A stretch of DNA of 64,000 nt from Lamellibrachia satsuma (Eukaryota; Annelida; Polychaeta; Sabellida; Siboglinidae): contig BSQZ01000006.1 of assembly GCA_033239005.1 (NCBI GenBank), positions 11,806,662 through 11,870,661 on the forward strand, in the 5' to 3' direction. A model generated the notes under the pieces. It searched no databases. It saw nothing but the letters and a program-made list of their open reading frames with translations, and was not told the DNA's origin. Below are positions 12,600 through 24,489 of the stretch, one piece after another; the first letter of the stretch is position 1; every line of letters begins with the position of its first letter. Both the position numbers and the translations under genes were made by a program.

Positions 12600-12691
12600 G
12601 TGAACATTGCTGGACTCTCGATAAGCCAATGGCTTCCTTGTCCACTTGCCATCTGGGCCTTTGGCTTGGATGGCAAATCTTGTTAAATCTT
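12600..12691 (+). repeat. CR1 3'UTR and 10-bp terminal repeat
   Basis: The 3' end shared by all three copies: CTCGATAAGCCAATGGCTTC, then TTTGGCTTGGATGGCAA, then tandem AAATCTTGTT units (about 1.5 here, 2 or more in copies 2 and 3). A short tandem repeat instead of poly(A) is a hallmark of CR1-clade LINEs; the unit here is 10 bp. Confidence 0.85.
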
Positions 12692-14204
12692 GATATGAGC
12701 GTAGCTTCCGTTGCGACCGAAATAATATATGCACCCAGATTATGGGAGCATATATAATTAGATTAATTTGTCTCTTATCCGGCGATTTAGCTAACTCTTC
12801 AAATAAGACTAAACTTGTATTAGTTGATACGATACCATTTGAATTAACTTTAAACTTTGATTATATTGACACAACTGTCTTACTGAAAAGCTAAATCGGA
12901 CAAAATGATGTTATTGTGTAGAATGTCGATAATGACGCCGATTGGTTACTGACGCTTCAGGGTTGCGCCTAAACAAAATGGAATCCGTAACAGTCACACC
13001 GCGTTTTTGAGGCCAGACTGCCTCGGAGAGTTCAAGAGGCGAGCGCGTATATTCTCGTTGTGAGGGCAGTTTATAGGTAGACGTCTTTGTTTCACTTTCG
13101 TGGTGGTCGCGATTTGGTGATACACTTTTGCAAATACTCGGAATAGACCTACTGTAGGGGTGAAACCACAGTTGACCTTCCTGTTTACTGTTCACGAATG
13201 TAGGGCGTCTGAAATTGTGAACTGTGAACTTAATAAATTCATATTTTGTGAAATGAGTGCCTTTGAGCATGAATTTTCACAAGTTTGTTTGTAAAAGCAA
13301 CTGACTGTGAAACAGTCCATTTTTTAGAGGTTAACTGGCGTAAGGATTTATAACAAATGTTCTGCTATAGGCTACGTGGGCGCATGAATACATGGCTATT
13401 TTTGGTAAATATTAACGGGCATTGGACGTGGGGGCGTTTTAAAATAGCTGAATGTTTGTGATTTGTATTAAAGTTGGTGAGCATGTCAATGAGATGATGG
13501 CAGCTGCTGCAAATTTTTTTCAGAATTTGTGATGGTCGGATTTTTTTATAATCAGTCAAAACGTTAACATGGCCACCAATGCAATTTTGTACAGTGGTCT
13601 GACTCCAAATAGAGCGTCGTGGCAACGGAAGCACAAAACATGGTTGCGGATTTTTGTAAAACGTATACCGTAAGATTACAAGAAAAGGCGATATTGTATG
13701 CCAACGGGTAGTGTCAATTGTGGATAGGGTGCAGAAAATTAAAATTCAGTTATTATGATGTGATTAATTAACGGTTCAAAATGTGGCTACAAAACGGTTA
13801 CTGTGCATCGTTTAAGCTTTATGCTTGAACACAAAATGACACGTGTTGAACCTGGCTTTGATGCTAGTTATGTTTATCATAACAGCCTTTGTCTGACAGC
13901 AAGTCATATCTCTATGGAGCCGCATTCAATCAATCACATATTGTGTTAATCAAAATGTATGTTTTGGTCATGCACCATTTCCAAAATGCATGTTGCAATT
14001 CAATGTATTTTAATGCAATAGTAAAACTTACATTTTGCGAGATGTCTTGAATCCTTCGGTTGTTTCAAAGTGTCGTCTGCTGTAGTCAATCTTATGCATT
14101 TCTGTCAGTCAGCCCCTGCTGAGTGATGTCTTCGCAGGTCGATTGATGTATAACTCACGAGATGGTCCATTGTATGTTGGTAGTTTCTTGTTTCTTTGTT
14201 GTTT

Positions 14205-14425
14205 TGGCTTCGTAGATGCTAAGAACCATTATGACAGACAACCAGGAGCGATTTGTTGTACCTCTTCCATCAATAGGCTGGCAGTGCAAATGAAGTCAAC
14301 GTCGTCGGCATATGCCGTGGACCATGACATTGCAGTGTCTTCAGGAGGACGTTACGGGAAGTTGTCCTCATATCACGGAGGGCGGCCTCCAAGTAGATGA
14401 CGAAGAGTTCAGGCTATACAGTCTC
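14205..14425 (-). pseudogene. reverse transcriptase fragment with YADD box
   Basis: The minus strand reads PELFVIYLEAALRDMR, then after a frameshift AYADDVDFICTAS, then LLMEEVQQIAPG. This is the motif B to motif C stretch of a non-LTR reverse transcriptase of the type whose motif B is followed by a YLEAAL helix. Catalytic Asp-Asp is intact but the frame is broken between the two pieces. It sits in the spacer of the tandem duplication. Confidence 0.75.
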
Positions 14426-14437
14426 CTAGTGGTTGGA

Positions 14438-14630
14438 CATTTGTCCCGTCGTAATCTTCGCTCCAATGTTGTTTCTACAAGCAGCATTCGGATGATTCGC
14501 AGTTCCCATTCGCCGAGAAAAAGACTCTATTAACTTATTTCCCCTGTCGAACGCACAACCCGTGTCTACACCTAGTAACGCACGGAACTTTGAAAATGTT
14601 GCGTTTGGACGGCTAGCTAAAGAGATGTGT
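14438..14630 (+). repeat. dispersed repeat gamma, diverged copy
   Basis: Shares with the palindrome arms at 18.1-18.7 kb the run TTGTCCC..CGCTCC..TGTTGTTTCTAC..GCAGCATTCGGATGATTCGC..CCCCTGTCGAACGCACAAC. It then shares GTCTACACCTAGTA and TTGCGTTTGG-CGGCTAGCTAAAGAGA with 52.6-52.74 kb. At least four copies exist in the window. Confidence 0.8.
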
Positions 14631-15404
14631 GTGTAAGATTACAAGAAAGGCGATATTGCATGCCAATGGGCAGTGTCAATTGTGGACAGGGTGCAGAAAA
14701 GGAAAATTCAATGACTATGGTGTGATTAATTGCCGGTTTTGAATGTGGCTACAGAACGGTTACTCTGCATCGTTTAAGTTATATGCTTGAACACAAAATG
14801 ACACCTGTTGAACCTGTCTTAGATGCTAGTTATGTTTGTCATAACAGCCTTTGTCTGACAGCAAGTCATATCTCTATGGAGCCGCATTCAATCAATCACA
14901 TGCTGTGTTAATCAAAATGTATGTTTTGGTCATGCACCATTTCCAAAATGCATTTTGCAATTCAATGTATTTGAATGCAATAGTACATTTTTCGAGATGT
15001 CTTGAATCCTTCGGTTGTTTCAAAGTGTCGTTTGTTATAGTCAATCTTATGCATTTATGTCAGTCAGCCCATGCTGAGTGATGTCTTCGCAGGTCGATTG
15101 ATGTATAGCTCACCAGATGGTCCATTGTATGTTGGTGGTTTCTTGTATTGTGGTTGCAGGTCTATGAGTGGTGAAACTTGGAGAAAGTAGAAAGTTCACA
15201 TTTGCTAGAAGTGTTCAGTTTCCTGTTTGTATCAAAACCTACCCTCTACTCTATGCTGGCATAACTGCGGTCGGCAGAATTTCGTGATCGCAATGAACAA
15301 TCTTCCCTGTTTGCAGTTGGCAGTGTTGTCTTTCTGCGGCGACTCCTTGTGACCACTTGCTTAACTACTGCTGCTGGTGTTGCTGAAGCTGGCCTTTTGT
15401 TTCA

Positions 15405-15606
15405 TTTACCAGTTGCTGATTTTGGATCAAGCTGACACTTCAGGTATCGATCTTCTGGATGGTGATTTCTTTTTGAATCGAAGTAGTTCTGCATGCACTT
15501 AAACTTGGTATGACGGATATGCAGACGCACCGATGATCGACGTTTGTATTGTCTCTGGCATTCCACCTCATGCTGGATTTCCTTGTCAGCTCTAGCTACC
15601 TGTCCA
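15405..15606 (-). other. open frame of unknown function, partner in SD1 copy
   Basis: The minus strand has an open stretch containing EIQHEVECQRQYKRRSSV, HIRHTKFKCMQNYFDSKRNH and HPEDRYLKCQLDPKSATG before a stop. The partner at 46.67-47.04 kb reads the same frame with mostly single-residue changes. The basic, charged composition looks more like a protein than random sequence, but I do not recognise the family. It may be an exon or gene fragment captured before the duplication. Confidence 0.35.
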
Positions 15607-15612
15607 CCTGTC

Positions 15613-15757
15613 GTATTATTATTTATTATTATTATGATACATTTATTATGCGCCGTGTATCCTGGATAAAAACTTGCTCAAAGGCACTAACAAGATAATG
15701 CTAAATAATGTTAAATAAATTTAAGAACTAAAATAAAATGTGATTTTAATAATAATA
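15613..15757 (-). mobile_element. LINE/SINE 3'-tail fragment, (TAA)n-terminated
   Basis: Read on the minus strand it runs TTTGAGCAAGTTTTTATCC, then GGCGCATAATAAATGTATCA, then (TAATAA)n, the typical 3' tail of L2-related LINEs and the SINEs that borrow it. It lies exactly at the right limit of SD1 homology. Confidence 0.5.
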
Positions 15758-16739
15758 GGACAATTTCAAACAGACGATAGAACGATCAACAAAAGGGCGG
15801 TACACGCACAAAATACTTTGCTGAAATGGTGACGTCACGTGGTTGCCTCATTGTCGTATATCGTTCTTTTATAGATTTGAACCCAACTGGGTCACAAATA
15901 TTTGGATGGCAGCATCGAAAAGCACCGGTCGGAAGGCTGTTTGGTTGCTACACGCAAACACAGGTTTGGACGTTTTTGGCCGCTGTGCCCGGGGCAGTTT
16001 TACAACTAATGATGCTTTAGTCTGAAACTGTTTTTTTATTAGTTTAAATTTAATATTACATATTAACATTCAAGAAAAAACGATCTCATAAGGACAGAGC
16101 AGGTCTTTCTGACGGGCATTTTGCCCGTATGAAATGTACTGATAACGTTTTTAAGTTTTGCTAAATTAAATATATTTATGTTGAAACCCTCCGTTGTGAT
16201 TTTAATTTGCAATTGTCGAAATATGAAGCCGATGCAAAGTAATTGCAATAGAGTTTAGTTTATGTTAGCAGTACTGTTCTAAATAGACAGTAGACCCCAA
16301 TTAATATAATCACATCAAACAAGGTATGTATTATTGTGTAAAGCTGTTGATTGAGGCAAGACATTGTCAGAATGATGTGGAAGTGGATGTAGGCGAACAC
16401 ATTGAGCTATGTTTTGTTCATATTCATTTACTGCATTATAACACAGAAGCTACGAAATGTCGTAAATTGGTATTCCCGAACAACAAATGTTCTTGGATAG
16501 GCGAAAGTCGCATGTAAACCTCGCGAGGACTTGTCAGCGTTGCAACGGAAATATTTATGTGCATCTAATTCTACTAGCCAGGGGGCGTGAATTTGCTGTG
16601 CAGTTTTAACAAAACCATTATCCATTTTCAGTCTACTAAACGGCCGATTATGTTATCCGTTATTATGTTGTGCGGCGTCTATTATTATACTACTGTTTCG
16701 GTAAAATTAACAGGTAAGTTCTTATGGCGCCGTATCCAG
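15758..16739. other. no recognisable gene
   Basis: AT-rich sequence with overlapping frames of up to about 105 codons on both strands and no visible domain. A GT-type donor-like AACAGGTAAGTTC occurs at about 16710, but no exon could be supported. Confidence 0.35.
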
Positions 16740-17690
<951 letters not shown>

Positions 17691-17806
17691 TCCAATATGA
17701 TATGATTAATTAGTAGCACTTTCCGTGGTGTCATATTTAGATGGCGGATTCGCACGCTTTCGATTTTGCTATCGTTGAAGGGAGAAACACCATGTTGTGA
17801 CATATG

Positions 17807-17808
<2 letters not shown>
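17691..17808 (+). repeat. cassette beta, copy 1, borders (AT)n
   Basis: About 118 bp from TCCAATATGATATGATTAAT to GTGACATATGGAATATATAT. Its reverse complement occurs at 28356-28475, again with the GACATATGGA end fused directly to an (AT)n array. Differences are few (CGCACG against TGTACG, ATGTTG against AGCTTG). Confidence 0.85.

Positions 17809-17890
<82 letters not shown>
17808..17890. repeat. (AT)n microsatellite between cassettes beta and alpha
   Basis: Pure AT array joining two unrelated cassettes that both occur elsewhere. Confidence 0.97.
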
Positions 17891-18117
<227 letters not shown>

Positions 18118-18134
18118 GTATATGTATATGTACA

Positions 18135-18686
<552 letters not shown>

Positions 18687-19050
18687 CGTGCATGTTCTGC
18701 GAAGTAGAACCATCGCACGTTATACGTATGACGGGAATATGTGCTCACACTCTACTGACCATAGAAAGCATGCTGGTAATGCTCTTTAAACAACGATTCC
18801 CATAACATATAACATCAGTGCACATAGTTTAAACTAGGCTAGTATAGTCCTTCCTGCATAAATATATTTAAATATCAAAGTACAACGTACTCGATATTTT
18901 CACAATGAAATCCAACGTGAAAATGTTCAACTGCCAACTACAGAACGGTGCAACAACATCATGAATAGACTGGTGCCAACATCCAACATCCAAATATGCA
19001 TCTTACGATGGATCTTGTAGGTATTTTTTTAAGTAAAGCTAACAAAGGTT
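18687..19050. other. gamma-repeat tail and unassigned sequence
   Basis: AGAACCATCGCACGTTATAC at about 18706 also occurs at 52.73 kb after the gamma copy there, so the repeat extends past the palindrome arm. The rest has no recognisable feature. Confidence 0.4.
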
Positions 19051-19745
19051 TTATGATGATCTGGATGTGCTGAATCCAAAAAGTGATTTTGGCAAAATGA
19101 AGTAGAAGGATGTTTGTCTATTTCGTAGGCTAATCGGGGACCATTTTTTTCAAAATTTAGGAGGTCAAGAATTCCTTCCACAATTAGCCACCATCAATTT
19201 GTGAATTCAGTGCACACATAACACCGTTTGTAAGATATTAAGAGATCAGTATACTTCTATTTATAAGCGTGTTTGTTTATTTCGTGGTTTAAGTTTTAAA
19301 ACATGCCAACAAACGATTTTAGGGTAATGTTGGTGTGCTAAATCCAAAAAGTGATGTTACCAAACTGAAATAGAAGGGTGTGCGTCTATTGTGCACATCA
19401 AAAACACCATAAAACCGCTGTTTATAGAGCATTATTGTATTAACTAAAAGGGTGTTTGTAGGTTTCGTGGACAAACCGGTAGTGATATAGTATATATTTT
19501 TTTTATTTTAGGGGGTCAACTTCCCCACCTACAATTTGCCGACATAATTTTTTGGATGCAGCCCACACAAAGCACAAAAAAATCGTTGTTAAGAGATAAT
19601 TATTACTTAAACTAATTAATGAACTACAGTGTGGACTACTCGGGCACCATTTTTTTATTGGAAAGTCAAGGACCAATCCACAGTTTGCCAACATCACTTT
19701 TTGGATTCCCCACATCCAAATCACCCAAAAACCGTTTGTTTAATG
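19051..19745. repeat. degenerate repeat in two opposing orientations
   Basis: Two forward units carry GTGCTGAATCCAAAAAGTGA (19067) and GTGCTAAATCCAAAAAGTGA (19335). Two units carry its complement, ATAATTTTTTGGATGCAGCC (about 19545) and ATCACTTTTTGGATTCCCCA (about 19694). The complementary units recur downstream of receptor B at 52.76-52.97 kb. They lie directly 3' of the receptor genes. Confidence 0.7.
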
Positions 19746-19767
19746 CATTACAAAAATATGCCTGGTT

Positions 19768-20826
19768 TCAGTCTTCTGAAATTGGCACCGGTATGGTAGA
19801 TGTTTCGCTGTTTATAGGAGCTCCACATGTGAAGAATAGCTTGATAAATTCTGCCTGGAATATCTCGTACTTAAGTGCGTAGATGAACGGGTTGGCGCAA
19901 CAGTTCAAGAATATCGCGATAACGGTAAAGTTATAATACCCACTGGTGAAGTCGACGGCGTAGCCGAAATTAAACGCAAGAAAAGTAAATTGGTTCCACG
20001 AGTTACATAGGATATAACACACGACGATGATCACTAACATCTGTAAAACTTTGCGTGAGGCACGCGCCTTCTGGACAGCTACCTCGTTGCCACTGGTTTG
20101 TCCCTGAGGAGTTACACGGCTCCGTAGGAATAGAAAGATCCTACTGTAGCAAGTTATGAACACAGTGATCGGAATTAGGTACTGCGTTATGAACAGCGCT
20201 ACGCCACAGAACTTCTGCCACCAGCGACTCGGAAAGAGTGACATGACAGAACAACGACCGTCAATGACACCGGAAGTTGGCATGACCACGGCAAGCATGA
20301 TTATCAGTCCAGGAAACCAAGATGCGGCGGCCATTATTATGACTGTTCGCTTTGAAACAGAGATATGATGGAATATTGGATGCATAACTGCCACGTAACG
20401 TTCAACAGTCAACATGATTAGTGAATACGATGACGATATTAGAAAACTCCACAATGGAAGGTCACTGAGCCATAATATGCAATAGATTTCCCCCACAATT
20501 CCGTACAAATCGTGCGCCACAGACGGCCTCGTTATAGATAGCATGATACAGACCGCTGTAACCAAGTCGATGCAACTTTGATTCAGTATTAGAATGTTAG
20601 TCAATGTTTTGCGCATTGTTGTACTCTTCGCAATGACGACGATCACGATTAAGTTTCCAAGAATGCCAAGAACAGAAACCGAACCATACGCAATCTTGAG
20701 GTAGGCATTCACCATGCGTACGTTCATCAATGGGATGCTCGTACCGTTGCCGATTATTCCTGGGTATTGTGTTTCAGAAAAGTTCAGTCCTCTCGGATAG
20801 TCGCTCTCATTTCCACTCGTTGCCAT
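19768..20826 (-). CDS. class A GPCR, orphan, GPCR-A (intact)
   Basis: A 352-codon uninterrupted receptor frame. N-glycosylation sequons at N6, N15 and N27. TM1 has GN (N58); TM2 D87; C116 before TM3 with a Cys partner at 192 in ECL2; ERY at 142-144; W170 in TM4; P219 in TM5; NPFIY at 312-316 in TM7. IL3 is short and basic. TM6 has C274-N-S-W277-N-Q in place of C-W-x-P, as in GPCR-1. Most like small-peptide receptors in overall plan (from family knowledge); ligand and coupling cannot be deduced. The start is the first ATG of the frame and is followed by a plausible extracellular tail. It is the intact member of a three-copy block family (A, B, C) and is probably functional; its relative GPCR-1 lies 17.5 kb away on the same strand. 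Confidence 0.9.
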   Translation of the reverse strand: MATSGNESDYPRGLNFSETQYPGIIGNGTSIPLMNVRMVNAYLKIAYGSVSVLGILGNLIVIVVIAKSTTMRKTLTNILILNQSCIDLVTAVCIMLSITRPSVAHDLYGIVGEIYCILWLSDLPLWSFLISSSYSLIMLTVERYVAVMHPIFHHISVSKRTVIIMAAASWFPGLIIMLAVVMPTSGVIDGRCSVMSLFPSRWWQKFCGVALFITQYLIPITVFITCYSRIFLFLRSRVTPQGQTSGNEVAVQKARASRKVLQMLVIIVVCYILCNSWNQFTFLAFNFGYAVDFTSGYYNFTVIAIFLNCCANPFIYALKYEIFQAEFIKLFFTCGAPINSETSTIPVPISED

Positions 20827-20878
20827 GGTTTGTTAAGCGTTCAGTATTTTGAAGCTTCACTGGGCTGTCTAGTTTAGC

Positions 20879-20940
20879 TTAGACAAATTTGCACACGGGT
20901 GACGTCAATTGAGGCGTCGTTGTTATATCCATCTGAAAAG
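20879..20940 (-). promoter_or_regulatory. 5'UTR splice acceptor, short upstream ORF and CRE-like site
   Basis: On the minus strand GTTTTCTTTTCAG, a good acceptor, is followed immediately by ATGGATATAAC, opening a 17-codon upstream frame that stops about 50 bases before the receptor ATG. It contains TTGACGTCAC, close to a CRE. Blocks B and C keep the acceptor and the upstream ATG, but their upstream frame ends after 13 codons. A translational brake is plausible but unproven. Confidence 0.45.
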
Positions 20941-21435
20941 AAAACGTAAACCATCATGAATATGAAATGGTGTCTTTCAAACTTTTCGAAATATAAGTTC
21001 AATTCCCGCTACTATGTTAATAATACTGAGGATGTTTCGTAAGTTTAAAGGAAAACAAAACGTTTTCGGCCTATTCACCTAAAAGAGTTACTAAGACAAA
21101 ACCATTTGTAACTACAATTAAGAACATCGCGCCAGTGATTTACTAAGAAAACCTTGTTGAACACACAACATCTTTATTTCATAGACTATGCCATAATATT
21201 AGTAACCCTACGTCACGAATGTCATAACATATATTTCCATTCATACATTCCTATATATGTCAACATTATATGGCCATGCTGCTTGCTTCCAAACTCAACT
21301 TAAGTAATGTATTTTGGCCGTTATTTACTAAATTAGTCATCTTTCTGTCAAAACAGAACGTCTTCTTGAGACTTTACGTTGGCTACGTGTATTACGGCCT
21401 CCGTTAATACGTCACATGTAGTCTAAGTTATCCGA
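20941..21435. other. receptor block A upstream region
   Basis: Repeated with small changes at 54.19-54.56 kb and 59.30-59.79 kb. It probably contains the 5' intron and promoter of the receptor, but no core promoter motif stands out. Confidence 0.4.
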
Positions 21436-22080
21436 TTTTCAGGGCTGTCTCATCTCACCTACTATATTTAACACATTTCTGGAGAGAATCATGACTGATG
21501 CCCTTGATCACGTTGCAACAGTCGGCACCGGAGGTAGGACAGCAACATATTTACGTTTTGCAGAAGATATCGATGGCTTAGAAGGGGATGAACAGGAACT
21601 AGTAATCCTGTTGAGCCGTCTCGACAAAACATCTGCGTCCTACGTAATGGAAATTACTGGTGAGACAACCAAGCTAATGACCATCAACGACAATGGCGTC
21701 AACAAGAAGTTCAACGTTAGGGGACAAAGATTAGAAACAGTGTCCACATTCAATTACCTGTGTTCAGATTTCACAGACGGGGGATTCAAACCTGAGATCA
21801 AGGATTGCCAAGACAACAGCAACGCCGACAATACTGAAACCTATATGGAAAGATAAAGACATATACGATCACACGCTATGTTAATATTTATATATGCATG
21901 CGAAATATGGACTCTTATAACCGAACTACAAAGAAGTGTACAAGTCATAGAAATGAGGTGCTATCGAAAGATCCTTTTCATCTCATACAAGAACCATGTA
22001 ATCAACGAAGAGGTCCACAACATAATAATGCGTGACGTATATTGTGTAACTCAAAACAACTGGAGTGCGTAGTTACGTAT
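21436..22080 (+). pseudogene. RTE-type LINE reverse transcriptase relic (block A)
   Basis: Reads GCLISPTIFNTFLERIMTDA, then LRFAEDIDGLEGDEQEL, RLDKTSASYVMEITGETTKL, then VSTFNYLCSDFTDGG. After a break it reads ACEIWTLITELQRSVQVIEM and RCYRKILFISYKNHVINEEV. These are motifs B to the C-terminal region of RTE-like reverse transcriptases. The catalytic box is FAEDID where active elements have FADDID. The same Glu is found in blocks B and C, so the element was dead before the block duplicated. Confidence 0.82.
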
Positions 22081-22879
22081 AATTGTTACCATTTCTACGC
22101 CTGTTCTCTCGGAATGTTCCGAGTTACGTGAAGTTGTTCACGTCATTGGCATTGCCCTACGAAAACATTACTGGCTAGTGCAAGGAGTCATAAGCTCTAT
22201 CGCAGTAGCTGTTTTTTCTCCTATGCAACGCTGGGCATGTTACAAATGTTTTTTATACCGTGCAAACTTGAAACTATCGTACATGTCTTTATTTGACAAT
22301 TCACAATATGTTAAATATTGCTGTATGAAATATAGATTAACGTTGGCATCTTTACCCTCCACTCTCAGCCCATCGGCTCTTCGTCAACTGTTTCCTTCCA
22401 TTCGTTGATATCAAATTCTAGTCGTATGTCAACAATAGTTTACACAATATCTTTAAAACGTTAAAACATAACGCGTGAATTGACATTTTGACAAAGTGAT
22501 CGGAAAAATAATTATCAAACATAGACTGGAATTACTTTCTACTGAAGAAAAAGATAGAAATGTCAAACTGGAACCTTTCAAAGAAAGTTAATAATTGAGA
22601 TTAATAGTCTTTTAGATATTTGTTCCTATGAGATAATAAAGGATACAGACTGGAAGAAACGGCTGTTCAAATGGATATAAGAAAGCATTTGACACAACAA
22701 TACAAAGGGGAGGGTACACAAATATGCCGGTAATGTAGAAGCACCGCAAATTAGAACAACACACGTCATATATATTTATAATTGAAATGTGGAAACCTAT
22801 CAGAAAAATATATGGCAGAAGATCTAACCAGGAATATCAGGTCAGTGTTTATTAGGGAAGATGTGATAGGGATATATCA
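22081..22879. other. receptor block A, non-coding flank
   Basis: About 22330-22440 matches 60.68-61.02 kb with an internal deletion; 22490-22880 matches 61.63-62.03 kb. Roughly 590 bp present in block C (about 61045-61635) are missing here. No gene seen. Confidence 0.6.
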
Positions 22880-23010
22880 GGTCATTTTATTATACGGATA
22901 TAGACAAGCTGGACAGAATACAACGAAGAGCAACTAAGTTGATCATGGAACTCAGAGAAACTCGTCAAATACAATGTGGATTGGAAGCACTTGGGACGGA
23001 GACATTAAGT
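22880..23010 (+). pseudogene. CR1-like ORF2 C-terminal relic (block A)
   Basis: Reads TDIDKLDRIQRRATKLIMEL then CGLEALGTET, parallel to the CR1 copy 1 stretch DIDTLERIQRRATKMIPELR..CGLTTLETR. Strongly diverged from the other CR1 copies in the window, so from an older or different subfamily. Repeated in block C at 62.03 kb. Confidence 0.65.
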
Positions 23011-23709
23011 GTACATCGAAATGTGTTTTTATGTTCGAATTTTTTTGAAGAAACACTTTTAAAAGTATATGATGGTTGCATAACTAGAAGAAACATCTTA
23101 GTAAAAGTACTTTGTAATTTAGATAGTTCTCATTCTCACTGAGGATACTTCTTTAATATAATAATGTTCTGCGTTATGCAAAAATAATTAATGTGTACAC
23201 ACTAAAACCACAGGTGAATTATTCGCGGGTTAACCCAATCACCTGCAAGAGAACGCGTGTCAATTGAAATGATCCTCAAAACTCAGAATCACCACTATCC
23301 AATGACATGAGTAAAGTCTCAACAAACACTCTCGATATGCGCCCATATAAATAATGTTGTTTTCATGTACGCGTGCTCTGACACTTACCTTTCTCACGGT
23401 GAACGGAACACGGCCATCATCCACGAAGGCTGCAACTCTAGTGACTAGATTTACAGTGATTAATAACAGCCTACTGACGTTGCCTTGCCCTTTGCAGTGA
23501 TAGGCTCGCTGCAGTGGTCATGTGAACCGATCAGCGAGTTCGCTTGTCAGGCAACGTAATGAGGAGCCACAATCAGAGATGTCGTTCGCAACTGACAAGC
23601 ATTGCAGGAGATTTCACTGGCAAGCCACCAAAGACAAAAGAACGTTACTCGAAATAACATTTTCATGTGCATATGTAAACGCACAGGCCCTTAAATACGC
23701 ACGCACGCA

Positions 23710-23762
<53 letters not shown>

Positions 23763-24020
23763 GCACTCCCTCACATAATTTAGTTAGCCTGCTAATAAAA
23801 ATAAATTATGTGTAGAATCAATGTATTTTAAGGATACGTGGCCATTCGTCTCCAGCTCGTTCTGTCTTGAGCCGCTTCAACTGCCTCATCTATCAACAGT
23901 CCCAATTTGGATTTTGCTTAACTTAATCCTCTCCGTTTACTTTCCCGGCAGCAATTCTTTCGCCTGTTCATCTCTACTTGGAAAAATGTCTGTTTACGTA
24001 TGTATATTTGATCGTTTAGA
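23011..24020. other. duplicated non-coding sequence with (ACGC)n(AC)n
   Basis: Matches 62.16-63.14 kb in block C. A 66-bp (AC)n tract at about 23697-23762 is reduced to fewer than 10 units in the partner. No gene was recognised. Confidence 0.55.
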
Positions 24021-24024
24021 CTCT

Positions 24025-24200
24025 TTGGATCTTTCAGTTCACTCACAGCTCATTCTTTGATTTTCATCTGCATCCAACTGATCCTAAGTAGCCGCCTTTC
24101 AGCCCACATTTCCAAACCGTTTATTCTGTCTCGATCGTTTTGTTTGAGGTCCCATCATTCTGATCCACGAGTGGCAATATGACAAACTGATGTGTTGATA
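24025..24200 (-). pseudogene. probable RTE-type LINE relic
   Basis: The minus strand reads DRINGLEMWAERRLLRISWM, resembling the EMWxxRRMLRISW segment downstream of the RTE reverse transcriptase, then a stop and AVSELKD. Most of it lies in about 470 bp (about 24036-24504) that is absent from the block C partner at 63.14 kb, so it was either inserted here or deleted there. Confidence 0.5.
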
Positions 24201-24489
24201 AGTCTCCATTTTGTTTTTTACTTATTGCTTCATTATTTCACGTTAGTGATACTACTGCGTTGCCGACGATTTCCAGTCTCCTTCTTAGTTCTCCTCTGTC
24301 ACGTAACAACAATCATGCGATTGTCCTTGTCCACAGTCCGTACAGAATAGGTATGCCCCCAGACCTAACGCTGATGCTGTACCAAAGGTTGCCTCGATTA
24401 TCCAAATGTGGCGCCACCGTTTTGTCGCACACATCATCAACTTTTATTAGTTTATGCGATGTAATTCAAACCAACTTGAAGCGTTGATT

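Larger units (their letters stand above)
9504..12691 (+). mobile_element. CR1-like LINE, copy 1, 5'-truncated
   Basis: The element begins inside the esterase region of ORF1 and runs through an intact ORF2 to a 3'UTR and terminal repeat. Its ends are fixed by the empty paralogous site at 45.07 kb: sequence up to ..GATAGCCTGC and from GAGCGTAGCTTCCG onward is continuous there. 5' truncation is the usual outcome of target-primed reverse transcription. No convincing target-site duplication is seen; a few bases at the junction differ (AATCC in the empty site against ATAT here). Compared with copies 2 and 3 it is the least damaged downstream of the truncation, so it may be the youngest. Confidence 0.93.
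13670..15145. repeat. direct tandem duplication (~520-bp units) with 440-bp spacer
   Basis: Unit A 13670-14190 and unit B 14633-15145 are highly similar throughout (GTAAGATTACAAGAAA start; CTGACAGCAAGTCATATCTC in the middle; GGTCCATTGTATGTTGG end). The SD1 partner at 45.87-46.39 kb has only one unit, so the duplication postdates SD1 or was lost there. The spacer is retroelement debris. Confidence 0.9.
12692..15612. repeat. segmental duplication SD1, right part
   Basis: Continues the homology with 45080-46840 directly after the CR1 insertion, from GAGCGTAGCTTCCGTTGCGA to GGCTACCTGTCCACCT-like sequence. Relative to the partner this copy has about 175 extra bases (about 13437-13614) and an extra 960-bp tandem duplication. 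Part of it (about 12780-13050) belongs to a dispersed repeat also seen at 24.5, 45.2 and 63.2 kb, with GATAATGACGCCGATTGG and AAAATGGAATCCGTAACAGT as markers. Confidence 0.88.

Noticed and set aside
15613..15760. Third empty-site insertion pair (tail fragment against 46.84 kb)
   Set aside because: Homology right of the fragment is only about 11 bases (AATAGGACAAT) before the sequences diverge, too little to call an insertion with confidence.
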